Origin: Carex sylvatica
Taxonomy: Eukaryota; Streptophyta; Magnoliopsida; Poales; Cyperaceae
Direction: 5' to 3'
Assembly: GCA_964058845.1 (NCBI GenBank)
Contig: CAXKVR010000109.1
Coordinates: forward strand, 372,001-436,000
DNA length: 64,000 nucleotides
Positions within the stretch are counted from its first letter, which is position 1; each line of letters opens with the position of its first letter. Below, piece after piece: positions 36,937 through 47,235 of this stretch. The position numbers were made by a program, and so were the translations under genes. Below the pieces are notes generated by a model that worked only from the letters and a program-made list of their open reading frames with translations, was not told the DNA's origin and searched no databases.

Positions 36937-38616
36937 ATCAAACCTTGAAGGTCCAAGAGGAATTAATTGGCATTTGAAAATTATCAGTCTAAGAACACAT
37001 TCGCTCTGCGCTGGAAAGAATCTGTAACCTCTAATGAAATAGATGAAAATGATATTCTAGTATTATTTATATACAACGGTAATTTCTCTTTTAAAGTGAT
37101 TTACTTTATCGGAGAAAATGCGAAAAAGCTGCTCCTTTCTTTTGGTTCATGAAGGATGTGATTCTGAATCCTATGATTGTTTTATTTGCTCCAAGATTCT
37201 GAAACTCGGATTCGGATTCAGAATCGGATACTTGACCGTGAAATCTGAATCGAATGAATTAGTCAGAATCAGAAGAATTGAATCGGAAACTCGGATTTAT
37301 TCGGCAGAAACTTGTTTTTAGTCAAAAAAAAAAGAAGGAAAAAAATGGTAAAAAAAATAATTTTAATTCCTAACAATAATAAATATATAGAAGAAAAATA
37401 AAGAAAGAAAAGGAAACAAAAATGAGTTAAAAAAAATAAAAATAAAAACAATTCAAAAGCAAATGTTAAATGTCAAAAACTATGAAATGGATGGATTCAA
37501 TAAAAACTGAAATGGAGAGGACAAGAAAAAGGGGTATCTGTCCAAAAAATACTCACGCTCGTTGATTCCTTACGCTAGACAGATTTCATTAAATCTTACA
37601 TGTGGCCCCCATCTCCCATTTGTTTCATTGCTCCTGGTTCACCTTGAATCAAAAGATTTTTTCTATTACTAATTGAACTTGTAAACCGAGTCTATTTAAA
37701 ATATATTTATTGGACCTTTCTTTTTCACAGGTCCTTCATATTTTCTTCCCAAATCGACGAGGTTTCTTTCTGATAAACTCAAATTAACCTAAAGAAAATA
37801 CATAATCGGGAGAGAATCGGCCCCCACTCGTGAGAATTGGTTCGGAATCGGTCAAAAATCGCCTAACTCGGTCTAAAAATCGAATAACTCGGCCGAATCA
37901 AACACTGTTCATCCGATTTTTTCTCAAAAACTCGCACAAGCGCGAGACTCGGGTTAAACTCGGCCCGGTCCCGATTCCGAGTTGACTCGGAATCGACCGA
38001 TTTTCGGAACCATGATTTGCCCCCAAATCTGTAAGAGAAAAATAAATTGACATGGTCCATTTAATTTCTTGTAGCAGATTTGAGTGAAGAATCAAGCGAG
38101 AGTAATAGTGATACTGACCAAGGAAAGCAGGAATTTGTCAGAAAAAGAAAAACAAAGAAGAATTACGTCGTACCCATGAGGCCCCATCTGACAAAATTAA
38201 GCTCTACAAGATAATGCTAACAGAATGACTCGAAAAGCTCAAAAGGGACTTGTTCGTTAAAATCATGACTCCAAATTTTTTCATACACGCATTGTGTACC
38301 GGTACGTAAGCATTTATTCCGTTTTTATTATTACTAAAAATTGCAATGATGCAAACAAGACAAATTACATAGTGGATGTTGTTAATATGAAGTACATATG
38401 CAATCAATCTTACTATCTTTTTGTACTATGTAACTATGTACCAAAATTTACCAAGCCGCTGTGCGTGCAAAATTCTTCAAATCAATATGAAGAAGATTAC
38501 TCTGTTACCTGCCGATTTAGATAAGGGAAGCAATACATGTACTGCAAATTACTACAAGCATAAAAATGCCAGATGCATAAGTGAAAAAAAGAAGGTATGT
38601 TGCGTCAATCGATAAG
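36937..38616 (+). pseudogene. B3 (REM-type) pseudogene, paralogue of 11014-12397
   Basis: Three homologous pieces in the same order as the gene at 11014. Piece 1 (36937-37150): LEGPRGINWHLKII, then after a frame change NTFALRWKESVTSNEIDEND, SFKVIYFIGENAKK. Piece 2 (38078-38301): 'gtagcag|atttgag' opens an acidic Ser-rich stretch (ESSESNSDTD) and ends at a kept donor 'ccg|gtacgt', with a frame change near 38185. Piece 3 (38427-38616): MYQNLPSRCACKILQ, MKKITLLPADLDKGSNTCTA, ending early at VCCVNR. The acceptor before piece 3 reads 'ttgtac' where the paralogue has 'ttgtag', so the splice site is lost. The first part of the first B3 domain is missing, replaced by the foldback remnant. The first intron holds extra sequence full of 'aatcgg' and 'actcgg' words (about 37160-38020). 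Confidence 0.88.
37160..38020. repeat. Inserted repeat in the REM pseudogene intron
   Basis: Absent from the paralogous intron at 11510-11763. Starts near 'gattctgaaactcggattcg' and ends near 'gaatcgaccgattttcggaa'; both ends are dense in 'actcgg' and 'aatcgg' words, partly inverted. No ORF, and no clear target duplication. Probably a non-autonomous element; class not assigned. Confidence 0.5.
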
Positions 38617-39086
38617 CCTAATGCTTTCAGCCCTATATGTGATTCTGAAAAAGAAAAGCAAAAAGGTTTCTATGTTAGTCAGAGTAAGTTAATTTTGAAA
38701 CTAATTTAAAATTCAATGAAAAAATTAGGTAGACTAGTAGGCAGGAGGCATATTAATTATGATTATAACAACTAAAAATGCAAAATAATATTGTGATTTT
38801 CAACAAACTGTTTGCCCTGAAGCTAATAGATGGGACCTAACGGCATATGTAGTATGGAAACTTTGTTGTCAAACGGAGCATCTAAAATTTTAAAATCAAG
38901 ATCAAGACAAGAAGCCAGACTATATATCTAACAAATAGGATATGCCAAGGGTCAAAGTCAAAATGTGGTAGATATTCTTCAATTTGAGTTAGATGGTATT
39001 TATAAACATTGTTACTCCAATAATCATGAATTAAAGTGAAAATTCTCATCAAATTTATTAGAAGAAAGTTCAACTTATTAAATCAC
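38617..39086. other. Short gene-free gap
   Basis: No firm gene. A hydrophobic minus-strand peptide (RYIVWLLVLILILKF, 38940-38882) lies where a transmembrane exon of the receptor kinase at 39087-39874 might be expected, but no clear splice acceptor or downstream kinase exon supports it. Confidence 0.35.
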
Positions 39087-39874
39087 CTTGACAGAATGAT
39101 CTTTTCGTTTTGAGGTCAAATTCACAGCGGTTGCACCGTTTGTTCTCACACATGCTGCAGTTGATCAACTCATCGTGCCAAGAAAGCGCAACGATTGGTC
39201 TTGCAGCAAAGTCTCTAATCACTTGTTGGAATTCGGAAGACGATGATGGATTGTACCCCCAATCTCGATGAGATATTCTGGGTCCAGTAAACAAGGTACT
39301 GTTTGTAATCTTGGTGCAGGTGGAAGGAATAGGATAATTGTAGGTACTAGCCCAGGCCACATACATAAAGCGTCCTTCAGACCTGAGGCACGATATAGGA
39401 CCGGCTAAATACTCATCTTCTGAGAAAGAGTTGAGCATGTCTGCGCAGTCGAACCAACTGAGATCTACCGAAAAAGGACTAACGAAGAGAGAGCCGGTTA
39501 CATTGGGTACATGAATTTGAGTCCATATATGAACAGTTAAGGGTCCAAGAGTATCTTGTTATCTCCAGAATAGATGTTTTGTAGTCGATTGAGGTCACGT
39601 TGTAGTCACCAGAATAGGGGAGGTTCAAGACCGTGTTGCCGCCTGTGCAAGAAAGGACGAGCGTGTCATAGCCACAATGCGGTGCATGGGTGTCGAGCCG
39701 GAACGGGAACCTGACTATAGGTCCGTGCTTGCTGCATCTTAACGGAGTACAATCTTTCGAATAAGTTTGTTTTCCAAGCACCAGAATTGTATGAGTGTAA
39801 TAGGAGATTAAGAGTGCGATTGCAATAATATTTGTGATTGGAGCCATGTGAGGAGCAAAAAACCTAGAGAACAA
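39087..39874 (-). pseudogene. WAK/LRK10-like receptor kinase ectodomain exon
   Basis: The minus-strand exon starts with a signal peptide (Met at 39874, or more typically the Met at 39847: MAPITNIIAIALLISYYTHT). It continues with a galacturonan-binding WAK domain (CTPLRCSKHGPIVRFPF, HCGYDTLVLSC) and, after a frame break near 39550, HIWTQIHVPNVTGSLFVSPF, SWFDCADML, LAGPISCLRSEGRFMYVAWA and a WAK-associated C-terminal Cys cluster (CSMCENKRCNRCEFD). It ends at a donor, 'gtcaag|gtgatt'. Proteins of this class sit in the plasma membrane and bind cell-wall pectin or act in rust and powdery-mildew resistance. The transmembrane and kinase exons that should follow to the left are not recognisable. One frameshift plus loss of the kinase points to a pseudogene. 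Confidence 0.82.
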
Positions 39875-40444
39875 TGGGACACGAGAGAAAGAGAATTGAG
39901 GGTGAGATGAGGTAGTTTTCTGTGTTAGTTCAATAATAGTTTTATTTCCGTACTATCTTAACTGGCTAGGAATTTTCTTTTTCCGAAAATTTTACTTTTG
40001 GCCGTTAATGTTCACTCCAAAGGAAATACTTTATGACAAGCCTCACTGCGCCAAACAAGATTTTTTTTTTTTTTTAAACCTTCGTAGAAGCTGCATGCCA
40101 AGTAGTGAGAGGGAATCAAACTCGAGACTTTGGAGTAACCACCGTTTGTAGGGCTTTTTTTCTAGCCAACTGTACTACCTCTCCTTTCTACCAAATAAGT
40201 ATTTAACATTAAAAAAAATTGTGCAAAATTCTTCACTTCATATAACATCATTATTTGTTGGAAATTATTAAAAGATATTCTATATTTTTATAAAGAGCGA
40301 TGTATTTCTTATATGTCATATTCCTATAATTTTGCTAGACATATATTCCTTAACTTGAATGACACTCCTTTATTTTTATTTTTTTAAGGATGCGTTACGT
40401 CCTTAGTGGTCCCCACAATCTTAGCGTGTCTACGTCTGCATTAA

Positions 40445-40639
40445 TTAACTCAAAAGAATATCTTTTGAGGTAATGTATCTCAGCCGTCTGATTGTAAACG
40501 GAGCCCATCCGGCTCCCACTTATAACATAGGGGTCTTCAATATTAGTGCAGTTCTAATTGGCAAGAATCTTAAAGCTAATTGGATAATCTAATTGAATGG
40601 TCCAGATACATTAACTCAAAATATTCATTTTTGAGTTAA
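40445..40639. mobile_element. Foldback MITE-like element, TTAACTCAAAA tips
   Basis: The left arm TTAACTCAAAAGAATATCTT is answered by the right arm complement TTAACTCAAAAATGAATATT. Both arms continue 'ttgag(g/t)taatgtatct', about 48 bp each. Length about 195 bp, no ORF. The imperfect arms suggest an old insertion. Confidence 0.7.
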
Positions 40640-40964
40640 AGCAGAGGATACGAATTCCATCTCAGCTGAGCCACTTGTGGATCGATCAATTAGTAAGGAG
40701 TGAGAAGTCAATTTTGATGTTGGGGGATGCTGCAAATTGATTGGTCACTACTTAGTGGGCTTTAGTGGGCTTTAGTGGGCTGCGCTGTGTACATATATCC
40801 ACCACTTAATCTCATTCTTACCCAGAACTTGCATCTCCAACACGCACTCAGTCTTCACGACTAAACTCTTCTGATAGGGAAATGCGAAGACTGACTCGGT
40901 CTTTAGAAATCATTTCTCTATCAAATTTCTATTTTAAATTTAAGAAAAAAAGTTTCAAAATCAA

Positions 40965-41347
40965 CAATCTATGTTTTCTTTAGAAGAATCCTCACGTTAA
41001 TTGTGATGTGATAACAATATCTCTTGGTAAGAAATTTCTCCTCAGTCCTTACATTTTAAGCTTATTTCCGTCACACACACACTGACAAACAAAAACACAC
41101 ACACACATACAATTGTAGTTTATGGGTGACGTTTTCGAAATCAAATAAGTGGAAAAAGTGCATATATGAAGTTGGCTATAAGTGGCAAAAACAGACCCTA
41201 AATAATAACAAAAACCAAACAGATAATTGAAGCAAGCTTAAACTGCAAGGACTAATGGCAGATTTTTTTTTTTTTTTTTTTTACCAAGAGATGTCTATAT
41301 CACATCACAATTAATGTGAGACTTCTTCTACATAAAACATAGACTAG
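40965..41347. mobile_element. Foldback element with ~70-bp inverted arms
   Basis: The left arm (40965-41041) holds 'tctatgttttctttagaaga', 'ttaattgtgatgtgat' and 'atctcttggtaa'. The right arm (41279-41347) carries the same words in inverse order and complement. The interior of about 235 bp contains an AC repeat and no ORF. Confidence 0.75.
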
Positions 41348-41786
41348 TTATTCTGGAAATTATTTCCATCTTGATAGGACTGGTAGGCAGGGCTGCTTTT
41401 GATCCAGAAATTGTAAAATAACGCATTGACATTTAATATGCATATTTATCCATCTCAATGTATTTTTGCAAGCTCTTGATGCGGATCAATCTGCTCTTAG
41501 TAAGACCAGTAATAGGGATATTTCCGGCATTCCTTCTCTCTTGGCTGTGTTTAGCGCTCAAAACCTTGGTTCGGCGCTCTAACAAATCGTCTATAACGGG
41601 TACAAAATCAAAAATCTTGTAATATTTTTGTATGTGCATAGAAAAAATAATATAAATATAACTGTTTTCTTTTGATATTTTAGTTCTAAATGTGCAGTTA
41701 TTAACTTGTAAAAAATGGAGGCATGATGCAACAAAAAATGGAGGTTGTTTTAACCCTCGTATATCTAGTACTCTGTTGAGAGAGAT

Positions 41787-41915
41787 GCTATATATGAATC
41801 AGAAATACAAGTCATTTTTTGTGCTTCTTTTCCATTGAAGCAAGCACAAAAAATGAAGGTGCTAAAATTGCACAAAAATTCAACACGGTGTAGAAAAAAA
41901 TAAAAAGCATCTCCT
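41787..41915 (+). repeat. Dispersed repeat, copy 2
   Basis: Partner of 7931-8040; same orientation. It carries an extra short stretch with 'ttccattgaagcaagcacaa' that recurs once more at 41930-41942 in part. Confidence 0.7.
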
Positions 41916-44354
41916 ATTGGGTTTCTTTTCTATTGAAGCAAGGACTTTCATCCGATACACTTGTACATAATAAATTTCCTATATATTCGTTTAGGGCTTC
42001 TTTTTTGTTGCAAATATATAGATGGAAATATATCCAAAGAACTTACATGTTTGGAAATTATTCAAAACAGGCCTGACCTATTTTGTTCTCCGGTCTAAGG
42101 CTAGGCCCAGCCTGTGAGAAGTGCTTAATTTGGCAAGCTCCAGATTGAAGAGAAACTGGAATCATGCATTCTTTTCCCAACATATCCTTTTCTGAATTTG
42201 GAAAGTTTTTCTCTGTCGAAACTTACTAATTTTTATTTGTCGGATAAAATTTTCCTCCACCGTGGAAGGGGTGAGTCGTGAGCAAAATAGATGACTTGAT
42301 TTATATGTTAATACAAGTGCTAACCTTTTAATTGCGTCATATGTTTCCGAATGCAAAGTTTACGTACGTACTCCTCGTGTCTTTGTTCTATTTTCTGCAC
42401 TTTTAGATATTTTAGTTAATGTTTCTATGCAGGTACAATTTTAGATAAATAGATGAAGTACTTTTGTGTTGAATTTAATATGCGACTAATAGAACTGAAT
42501 AGTACAAGAATTGATCAAACAAAATGTTAGAATTTGATGGGTCAATGCACAATAATTATTTTTTGGAGTTTGATATGTACAATTATTTATCTAACCATTG
42601 CTTAGTATGAATATATATATTTAACATAATTTGATATTATTGTTACATATTTAAAAAAACATTGTGCAGACAAAAAAAATCACCTTAATTCCTCAAAAAA
42701 AATGAGCTCGTTGTACTAACGAACATTTATGTTTCGAATTTTCCAACTAGTTTTATCTTTTTAATTTGGGAATTGATAAATTTATATCAGGGAATCTACA
42801 TACCCAACTGATCCAATTTCCATAATAATTCTCGTTGTCGAATATGCCTTTATTCCTTAAGTATTTTTGGAAAATATGAGCCATCCATTCTTTAATGAGC
42901 GTCTCACCCATCATTATCATGTATGACAGTCCTCATAAAACCCTAAAAACTTAGGGTTTTGATATAGAGATCAAATTACGGCGGTTTCTATATTAAAGCC
43001 ATGTTTCAGAACAATCCGCATATTAAAAAGAGAGAAGAAGGGAAGGGGACACCGTAAAATTCTCCTCATCTATACAGATGGAGGTCACAAAAACTCACTG
43101 AATTTATATGACGAGCTCACTTCCTTTCTCTTCTTCGTCTCAATTGTGTCCGATCACAAAGCAAATAAACCTACTCATCAAGTCTGATCACGCCTCCGCT
43201 AAGCTTCTCTCCCCTTCATTCCTTTAATAAAACCATTCTGAAGGACACCCTAAAACAACAACCATCCTAAGCTTCTCACCACTCCCATCCAACACAGACA
43301 CATAACAGAAGGGCACACAAACACCAACACATATACCCAAGCAATCTAGAGAACATGAATTTCATTAGATCATATAAGCCTTGCAAGCTATGATTCTGTT
43401 GGTATCGGCCACTGTTTTATTAGTAAGTTCTTATATTTTTTATTAACATAACACAATTTTTTTTCTCCTATTTTGTCAATGTTACATATCTTTTGTTGAT
43501 CGATGCACAAGGTTACTTTTTTTTATTAAATCTATACTTTTATTATTGTTAGAAAATTGAACCCCTATATTTAAATTTTATTTAATAAAAAAAAAGTGAC
43601 AAAAGTTCTGAAATTGTTGAAAACCAAATAAGTAGAAAGTAAATGAAAGACAACTGACTCAAGAGCTATGAAATCAAATGAAAATTTACAAAAAACAAAG
43701 AAAAGGTAAATGGCATGAAGAGAAGATTTTCCAAATTAATTTAAAAGCAATCTTTAATAGGGAGTAAAGTCATGGAATTGTTTGTATTGCCTTCTGAACA
43801 ATCTGCTACACCTCTCACCAATTTAAAATCTGTATATTTTTTACAGAAATAGAGTAAATAAATAATAAAAATCTTTGTGAATTTTAATTCTAGAACGAAG
43901 TCCTCTCAACATTTCTTTCTTATTATTAGTTTCTATTATTTCATTTGCATCGATATCTGTATATATATATCCTCATTTTCAGAGAAAAGAGAGTATCATA
44001 GTAGAAAAATATAAAGTTTTCCTTTCGGACTTTGATAAATGATAAATAGTAAAAGATAAGTTCCAATATTATATATATCAAAAAAAAATGCCACATAACA
44101 GTGGCAATTAAATTCATGCCATCTATATGGTGATGTTATGGTATTAGTTATTTCGAATTGATTGTCATACAATCTGTGATTGGAGAGAAGATAAAGAATT
44201 TACCTTTAAAAACAAATCTTAATTAGGGATAAAATACTATTATATATTTCCATAAAGAAATCATCGATCGACTCTGATTGCACTATTCACCAATAATCTT
44301 GACTTGTCTAATTTTATTCATACATACTATAATAATATATCTTAATTTTTTTAG

Positions 44355-45371
44355 AGCTTGGATTTACAATTCATCACCGCATCAGAGGTGGAGGAAAAAC
44401 CGCTGGCTTGAAGGACAAGGTTAAATTCGTTTTTATATTTATGTTATCCCTATATTAGTTTATGATGATTTAGGTTTCAATTATCTCTCTGTCTGAATTG
44501 AGATTTTTTATGGTTAATTTTAAGGTTTGATATAACTGCCATTGTAATAATGTTGTGTTCTGAGTTTTAATGTAGTAAAAATTAATTATGTCGGTTAATT
44601 ATTATGTGTTTTATTAGAAAAATTGTGCAGGCATTTAGTGTTATATTATTTTATTCTTCCAAATTGAAGATCATATCAGGGTACAAATTAAGGACATATT
44701 AGTATTAGTATTCTTATTGACAAAAAATGCCATGACTAACATATATATCTTTTTTCTTTTCTTTTTTAATTTCAGTATTATATTGAGCCAGGTATTCGCA
44801 AGTAGAGCGAGGTGCTCCGCCACCTTGGGTTGTTAGATGATCATCCTAAGCCAAATGAGAAAAACAATTCTCCGAAAGCAAAGGTGAGTTGTAGAACTTT
44901 ACAAATATAATTTTCGTTGCAAAACATACTTTAGTGTACTGGATAAGAAAGATAGGTTTCGAACTTGAAAATACAAAATATGATTTGCTAAAGAAGGAAA
45001 CATGTGAATTGACAAACAACAATGAATGAGATGTGTCAGTTACTTAGCTCTAGGGCTCATAAACTGAGTATTTAGTACTAATTCCACTATTTCATGGTGA
45101 ATGATTACATATTGGGTTTACATATGGGCTTTTATTTGTGCCTCAGTCAACTAATTAAAGCAGATCCTTGACAGTATCTGCATGGATATTTAAGCAATCT
45201 GGTTATTGACATATTATATATTGGTCCTATAAGAAATAATGTAAACTACCTATTTTGCGCTAATTAACTTGAATATTATTTTTCTATGTAATATAGGATG
45301 GTGTGTCATCTTCTAGTTCTCTTCGACCAGATGAGATACCAATGGAAGAGCCTAAAGACGTTGTAAAATAA
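44355..45371 (+). pseudogene. Methyl-CpG-binding-domain (MBD) gene fragment
   Basis: Three exon-like blocks: 44355-44419, 44776-44883 and 45297-45371. Borders: 'ttttag|agcttg', 'aag|gttaaa', 'ttcag|tattat', 'aag|gtgagt' and 'tatag|gatggt'. The first two join as LGFTIHHRIRGGGKTAGLKD then KYYIEPGIRK, a stop, and SEVLRHLGLLDDHPKPNEKN. This is the second half of a plant MBD fold (basic, Gly-rich loop, then YYIEP). The third block encodes DGVSSSSSLRPDEIPMEEPK and ends with TAA at 45369. MBD proteins bind methylated or other chromatin sites in the nucleus. The TAG sits in the MBD itself, and the first MBD exon was not found in the 2 kb upstream. The identification rests on about 45 residues. Confidence 0.6.
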
Positions 45372-46970
45372 TTACTCATATTATCATAAATCTAATTCTA
45401 GAAATTTCAGAGAAGCTTTCTGGAATTATTCATTTAGAGTTAACTAATATTATGTAAGATATTAGAAAGTCAATATTGTCTTCTAGTTCTCTTCGGGCAA
45501 ATCCCTATACAGATTGCTTCCATATTTAATCTTGACATGATACCCTAATTTTTATTTCAGTTTATTTAATTTATTTTTGTATAGTCTCTTATTTTGCTGA
45601 GCAGCCTAGGGACTCATTAACACCGAACTATGATGCTTAAGAACCACTATTTCATGTTAAAAAAAATATCAAACATAATGATTCTAATACTACTCAATAA
45701 ATTGTTGGAATTCGTAAGCTTAATTTGTTTGTGGAGATTTTTGAAAAAAAATGTAAAAAGTAAAGAAAATGAGTGAAATCAATATTTGAAATGCAAATGC
45801 AAAAATGTAAAAAAAAGAAAAAAAGAAATGGAGGCTTCTAAAGGATATCTAAAATGGAGAGCAGCGAAGGGAGCATGAGAAAAAAAAAGGGTCTGAAAAT
45901 GGATGAATCCATTAACACATCTGAAATGGAGAACAAAAAGAAGAAATAGATAGCTCGGCCAGGCCTACTAAAAATTAATGGGTTTTGGGCACAATAAAAA
46001 TAAAAAACAAAAAAAGAGGGGAAAATGTAGGGCTGAAAATGGATTGGATATTATCCGACCGAATTCAGATCCGTATTAAAAAATTAGATACAGATATCTG
46101 ATATTTGTACGGTACATGGTTTTGAATTTTAATTATCCGTATTTGAATATATATTCCATATAGATTAATATATATTATGAAAATATTTATGTATTCATCT
46201 AATATTTGATCAGTATTCGATAAAAGAAAACATATACGGATATGATTTTACCACTATCGAATCTATATCTGAATCATTTTCACCCCTAGAAAAAGGACTG
46301 CTTGAGCTCAGAATCGAACGGTCCGGATCTAAACTGAAATAATTTGTTAACTCAGAGGATATGGACTCCAATGAGAAAGATCATGAAGGAAAGAATAAAA
46401 GGGGCACTCGGATGGAATGGGCCGAAGAAAAATGAGAAAAAGAGTTTGAGCTAGAAAAAATAAAACAATTGGGGGGAAAGAGAAAATAAACAGGCTGAAG
46501 AGCGGGCTATGGTAGAGCTTGAAGGTCCCTTCAAGTAAATGATACTGTGTTAGATTTATGGTTCAAGTGATTTGCAAAAATAAAAACAAAAAAATTTATA
46601 TAAAGCTTAGTGATCTCATTTATAGTGTAAAATAATTTCCATCGACTATGCTGCATTATAATGAGTTCGCATCATCTGCATTAACGGACTGTTTCAGTTG
46701 AGCGTCTTACCGTTCCTTTCTAATTTGGTCTAATCCGACCAATGCTTGTAATGCCAGTACAAATTCTGCATTAAATTCTCAAACAGTGCATTAAATTCTC
46801 AAAAAAAGTAACGGATGTTTTTCCGAATATTATTATTATTATTTTTTTGTTCTGATTGTTTTTCCGAATAACCCTACACATATCCACACACAGTTAAATC
46901 AAGAAAACCGTGTAAATAATTTTACTATTTACGAACACGGTTCTTTAAATAAGAATCATGTACAATATAT
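45372..46970. other. Gene-free stretch left of the second copia element
   Basis: AT- and purine-rich, with one foldback element (46030-46286). From 46905 to 46970 there are 'aaaaccgtgtaaataa' and 'cgaacacggttctttaaata' words that recur to the right of the copia element at 51707 onward. The copia element therefore sits inside an older repeat. Confidence 0.45.
46030..46286. mobile_element. Foldback MITE-like element, GGGCTGAAAA tips
   Basis: Left end GGGCTGAAAATGGATTGGAT, right end complementary to GGGGTGAAAATGATTCAGAT. The interior repeats 'ccgaattcag' and 'cagatatctgata' words. It is the same general kind as 3682-4129 (G-rich tips, 'gatatcggat' interior), 257 bp, no ORF. Confidence 0.6.
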
Positions 46971-46975
46971 CTTTA

Positions 46976-47227
46976 TGAACAAGTTTAGGATTTTTGTATT
47001 TCAGTTTTGGTAAATTTGTATATATTCTATATATCCAAGAAGAAGGATTACACGCCTTTAAATAGGCTGTTCATTACATGCATTGCTGTATAGAAAAGTA
47101 AGGTAAGAAATAATCAGTAAATAAATTAATTCTCAACGGAAACAAATCTTCTCTGAATGGAAGGATAATCTGTTCAGATTGTGAGGATAATCTGCATGTA
47201 ATGGAGATGTCCAGTTATATGTTATTA
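46976..47227 (-). repeat. 3' LTR of the second copia element
   Basis: 252 bp; it holds a 37-bp stretch around 'gattgtgaggataatctgca' that is absent from the other LTR. The flanking 'cag|ttatatg' repeats fit a slippage deletion in the 5' LTR. Confidence 0.92.
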
Positions 47228-47235
47228 CGCCCCTC

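Larger units (their letters stand above)
39875..44354. other. Long gene-free stretch with foldback elements
   Basis: No coding gene was recognised in 4.5 kb. It holds two foldback elements (40445-40639, 40965-41347), a dispersed repeat copy (41787-41915), a triple 'gggctttagt' tandem at about 40758-40790, an AC microsatellite near 41075-41108 and several T-tracts. A 68-codon minus-strand frame at 41639-41433 (containing NIPITGLTKSRLIRIKSLQK) was not recognised and is not called. Confidence 0.45.

Noticed and set aside
37269..37451. 60-codon minus-strand frame rich in Phe and Leu
   Set aside because: Translation of an A-rich low-complexity tract inside the inserted repeat of the REM pseudogene.
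41433..41639. 68-codon minus-strand frame
   Set aside because: Basic and fairly complex in composition, but unrecognised and isolated between foldback elements; insufficient support for a gene call.
42940..42962. Telomere-like 'aaaccctaaaaacttagggttt'-type palindrome
   Set aside because: Only one short inverted pair, not an interstitial telomere array; too short to interpret.
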